Shown one piece after another: positions 4,950 to 6,219 of a DNA stretch of 6,219 nt. The notes beneath the pieces were generated by a model. The model saw only the letters and a program-made list of their open reading frames with translations. It made no database searches and had not been told where the DNA came from. The translations under genes and the position numbers were made by a program. Source of the DNA: Actinomycetota bacterium (GTDB lineage Bacteria > Actinomycetota > Acidimicrobiia > Acidimicrobiales > Ilumatobacteraceae); assembly GCA_026393655.1 (NCBI GenBank), contig JAPKZT010000110.1:1-6219 (forward strand), read 5' to 3'. Numbering within the stretch: the first letter of the stretch is position 1; every line of letters starts with the position of its first letter.

Positions 4950-6191
4950 ATGGTCGGTGCAAACACGGCATTTGATGCGGATGTAATTCGCCGAGACTTT
5001 CCGGTGTTAGCTCAACAGATCGACGGCAAACCTCTTGTCTATTTAGATAGCGCGAATACTTCGCAAAAACCGAACCTTGTGATCGACACGATGGCAAAGT
5101 TTATGCGCGAATCTTACGCACCAATAAATAGAAGTGCGTACACATTGGCTGCGAATGCAACCGAACTTTATGAAGGTGCGCGTAATGCCGTCGCAAAATT
5201 TATAAATGCTAACAATTCGCGCGAAATTGTGTTTACAAAAAATGCCACCGAAGCGCTGAATTTAATAGTTCATTCGTGGGGACGAGCGAACTTGCAACGC
5301 GGCGATGTAGTTTTGCTAACCCATATGGAGCACCACGCCAACATTGTGCCATGGCAGATGTTGCAACAAGAACGTGGCATCGAATTGCGCTGGGTGCCGT
5401 TGACAAGTGATTATCAACTTGACTTGAGTTCGCTACCAACTTTGTTGCTGGGTGCCAAAGCGTTTTCTTTTACATCAATGTCAAATGTGCTCGGCACAAT
5501 TAACCCAGTCGAAAAACTTTGTAGCGCAGCACATGCGGCAGGTGCTATTGCGATTGTTGATGCATGCCAATCAGTCCCACACTCGCCAACCGACGTGCAA
5601 GCGCTAGGTGCTGACTTCGCGATGTTTTCGAGTCATAAAATGTGCGGGCCCTCAGGTCTTGGTGTGTTGTGGGGCCGCGAAGCGCTGCTTGAAGCGATGC
5701 CTCCATTTATGGGCGGTGGCAACATGATTTCAGAAGTTCGCCTAGATGGTTTCAAGTGCGCAGAGTTGCCAGCGAAATTCGAAGCAGGCACTCCGGCAAT
5801 TGCCGAAGTTATTGGTCTCGGCGCAGCAGTTGAATATCTAACAAGCGTTGGCATGTCTAACATTCGTCAGCACGAGATTGCGATGTCAAGTTATGTTCTC
5901 GAAATGTTGACGGGCCGGTTTGGCGATGACATCACAATTCACGGGCCGCGCAACCCCGAACTTCGTGGCGCAACATTTAGTTTTGCTTTCCGTGGTATTC
6001 ATCCACATGATTTGAGTCAGGTGCTTGATCAATCAAATGTTTGTGTTCGCGCTGGACATCACTGTGCTAAGCCGCTAATGAAAATTATCGGCGCTAACGC
6101 CACGGCGCGCGCGAGTTTTTATCTCTACAACACGACGGCTGATGCTGACGCACTTGCAGATGCTCTTGACTCTGCGTCAGATATCTTTTAG
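4950..6191 (+). CDS. sufS: Cysteine desulfurase SufS
   Basis: A 413-residue PLP enzyme (class V aminotransferase fold, group II desulfurase) that converts cysteine to alanine and carries the sulfur as a persulfide for Fe-S cluster assembly. Visible landmarks: DFPVLAQQIDGKPLVYLDSA at the N terminus; MEHHANIVPW (126-135) with the histidine that stacks on PLP; D204 and Q207 in VDACQS; SSHK with the PLP lysine K230; FEAGTP (277-282); catalytic C372 in VRAGHHCAKPLM; and the carboxylate-binding R387 in RASFYLYNT. H353 in HPHD lies 19 residues before C372, exactly as B. subtilis H342 precedes C361; that histidine binds the zinc of SufU, so a SufU-type acceptor is expected rather than SufE. The entrance motif usually VHRG reads INRS (59-62), and LDSAATSQKP reads LDSANTSQKP (32-41). 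All catalytic residues are intact, unlike in the adjacent SufC. It starts 2 nt after sufC and is surely co-transcribed; the only start candidate near the sufC stop is this ATG. Confidence 0.96.
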   Translation: MVGANTAFDADVIRRDFPVLAQQIDGKPLVYLDSANTSQKPNLVIDTMAKFMRESYAPINRSAYTLAANATELYEGARNAVAKFINANNSREIVFTKNATEALNLIVHSWGRANLQRGDVVLLTHMEHHANIVPWQMLQQERGIELRWVPLTSDYQLDLSSLPTLLLGAKAFSFTSMSNVLGTINPVEKLCSAAHAAGAIAIVDACQSVPHSPTDVQALGADFAMFSSHKMCGPSGLGVLWGREALLEAMPPFMGGGNMISEVRLDGFKCAELPAKFEAGTPAIAEVIGLGAAVEYLTSVGMSNIRQHEIAMSSYVLEMLTGRFGDDITIHGPRNPELRGATFSFAFRGIHPHDLSQVLDQSNVCVRAGHHCAKPLMKIIGANATARASFYLYNTTADADALADALDSASDIF

Positions 6192-6207
6192 ACAGACGGG
6201 TTCAAAC

Positions 6208-6211
6208 GAGG
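6208..6211 (+). promoter_or_regulatory. Shine-Dalgarno of the next gene (GAGG)
   Basis: GAGG, within CGAGGAAAC, lies 4 nt before the ATG at 6216. It is the clearest ribosome binding site in the window; the other genes have weak or no such signal. The 24-nt gap from the sufS stop means the next gene probably belongs to the same operon but is translated independently. Confidence 0.6.
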
Positions 6212-6215
6212 AAAC

Positions 6216-6219
6216 ATGC
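6216..6219 (+). CDS. First codon of the following gene, probably a SufU-type scaffold/sulfurtransferase
   Basis: Only ATG and one further base fall inside the window, so the product cannot be read. Position after sufS, the good ribosome binding site and the SufU-contacting histidine in SufS together suggest sufU, which commonly follows sufS in Gram-positive bacteria. This is inference from context only. Confidence 0.4.

Overview
The window looks like a piece of an actinobacterial chromosome, most plausibly from Acidimicrobiia or a neighbouring lineage. This is an inference from gene content: a FadE-type acyl-CoA dehydrogenase with the HGGIGFTWEH signature, a Gram-positive style sufC-sufS pair with a SufU-type partner expected next, few strong Shine-Dalgarno sequences, and balanced base composition. 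No mobile element, RNA gene, CRISPR array or long repeat was found.

Layout. (1) Positions 1-1848, plus strand: the 3' end of a small coiled-coil, basic-tailed protein, then a two-part family 2 glycosyltransferase joined to it by an ATGA overlap. This is the end of a surface-polysaccharide operon. (2) Positions 1849-3432, minus strand: an acyl-CoA dehydrogenase followed after 15 nt by a 150-residue membrane-anchored protein of unknown function. Its stop codon directly abuts the glycosyltransferase stop. (3) Positions 3433-3509: a divergent promoter region. (4) Positions 3510-6219, plus strand: a metallo-beta-lactamase-fold hydrolase, a 55-nt spacer with inverted repeats, sufC, sufS, and the Shine-Dalgarno and start codon of a further gene at the edge (probably sufU).

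The most striking observation is in sufC. The reading frame is intact and every other ABC-ATPase motif is present (Walker A, Q-loop, SGGEKKR signature, H-loop). However, about nine residues are missing right after the Walker B aspartate. SufC normally reads ILDE(S/T)DSGLDID there; this protein reads ILDDLRIV. The deletion removes the catalytic glutamate and the whole D-loop, without a frameshift. The gene also stands apart from sufB and sufD, its obligate complex partners, which are not in the window. A 7-bp inverted repeat (AGTGTAA/TTACACT) ends one base before the sufC ATG and looks like an operator.

How the genes work together: SufS would deliver sulfur from cysteine, via the expected SufU, to a SufBCD scaffold for Fe-S cluster assembly, with SufC as the ATPase. 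The acyl-CoA dehydrogenase belongs to fatty acid, sterol or similar acyl-CoA breakdown and the glycosyltransferase to envelope polysaccharide synthesis. Neither has an evident functional link to the suf genes.
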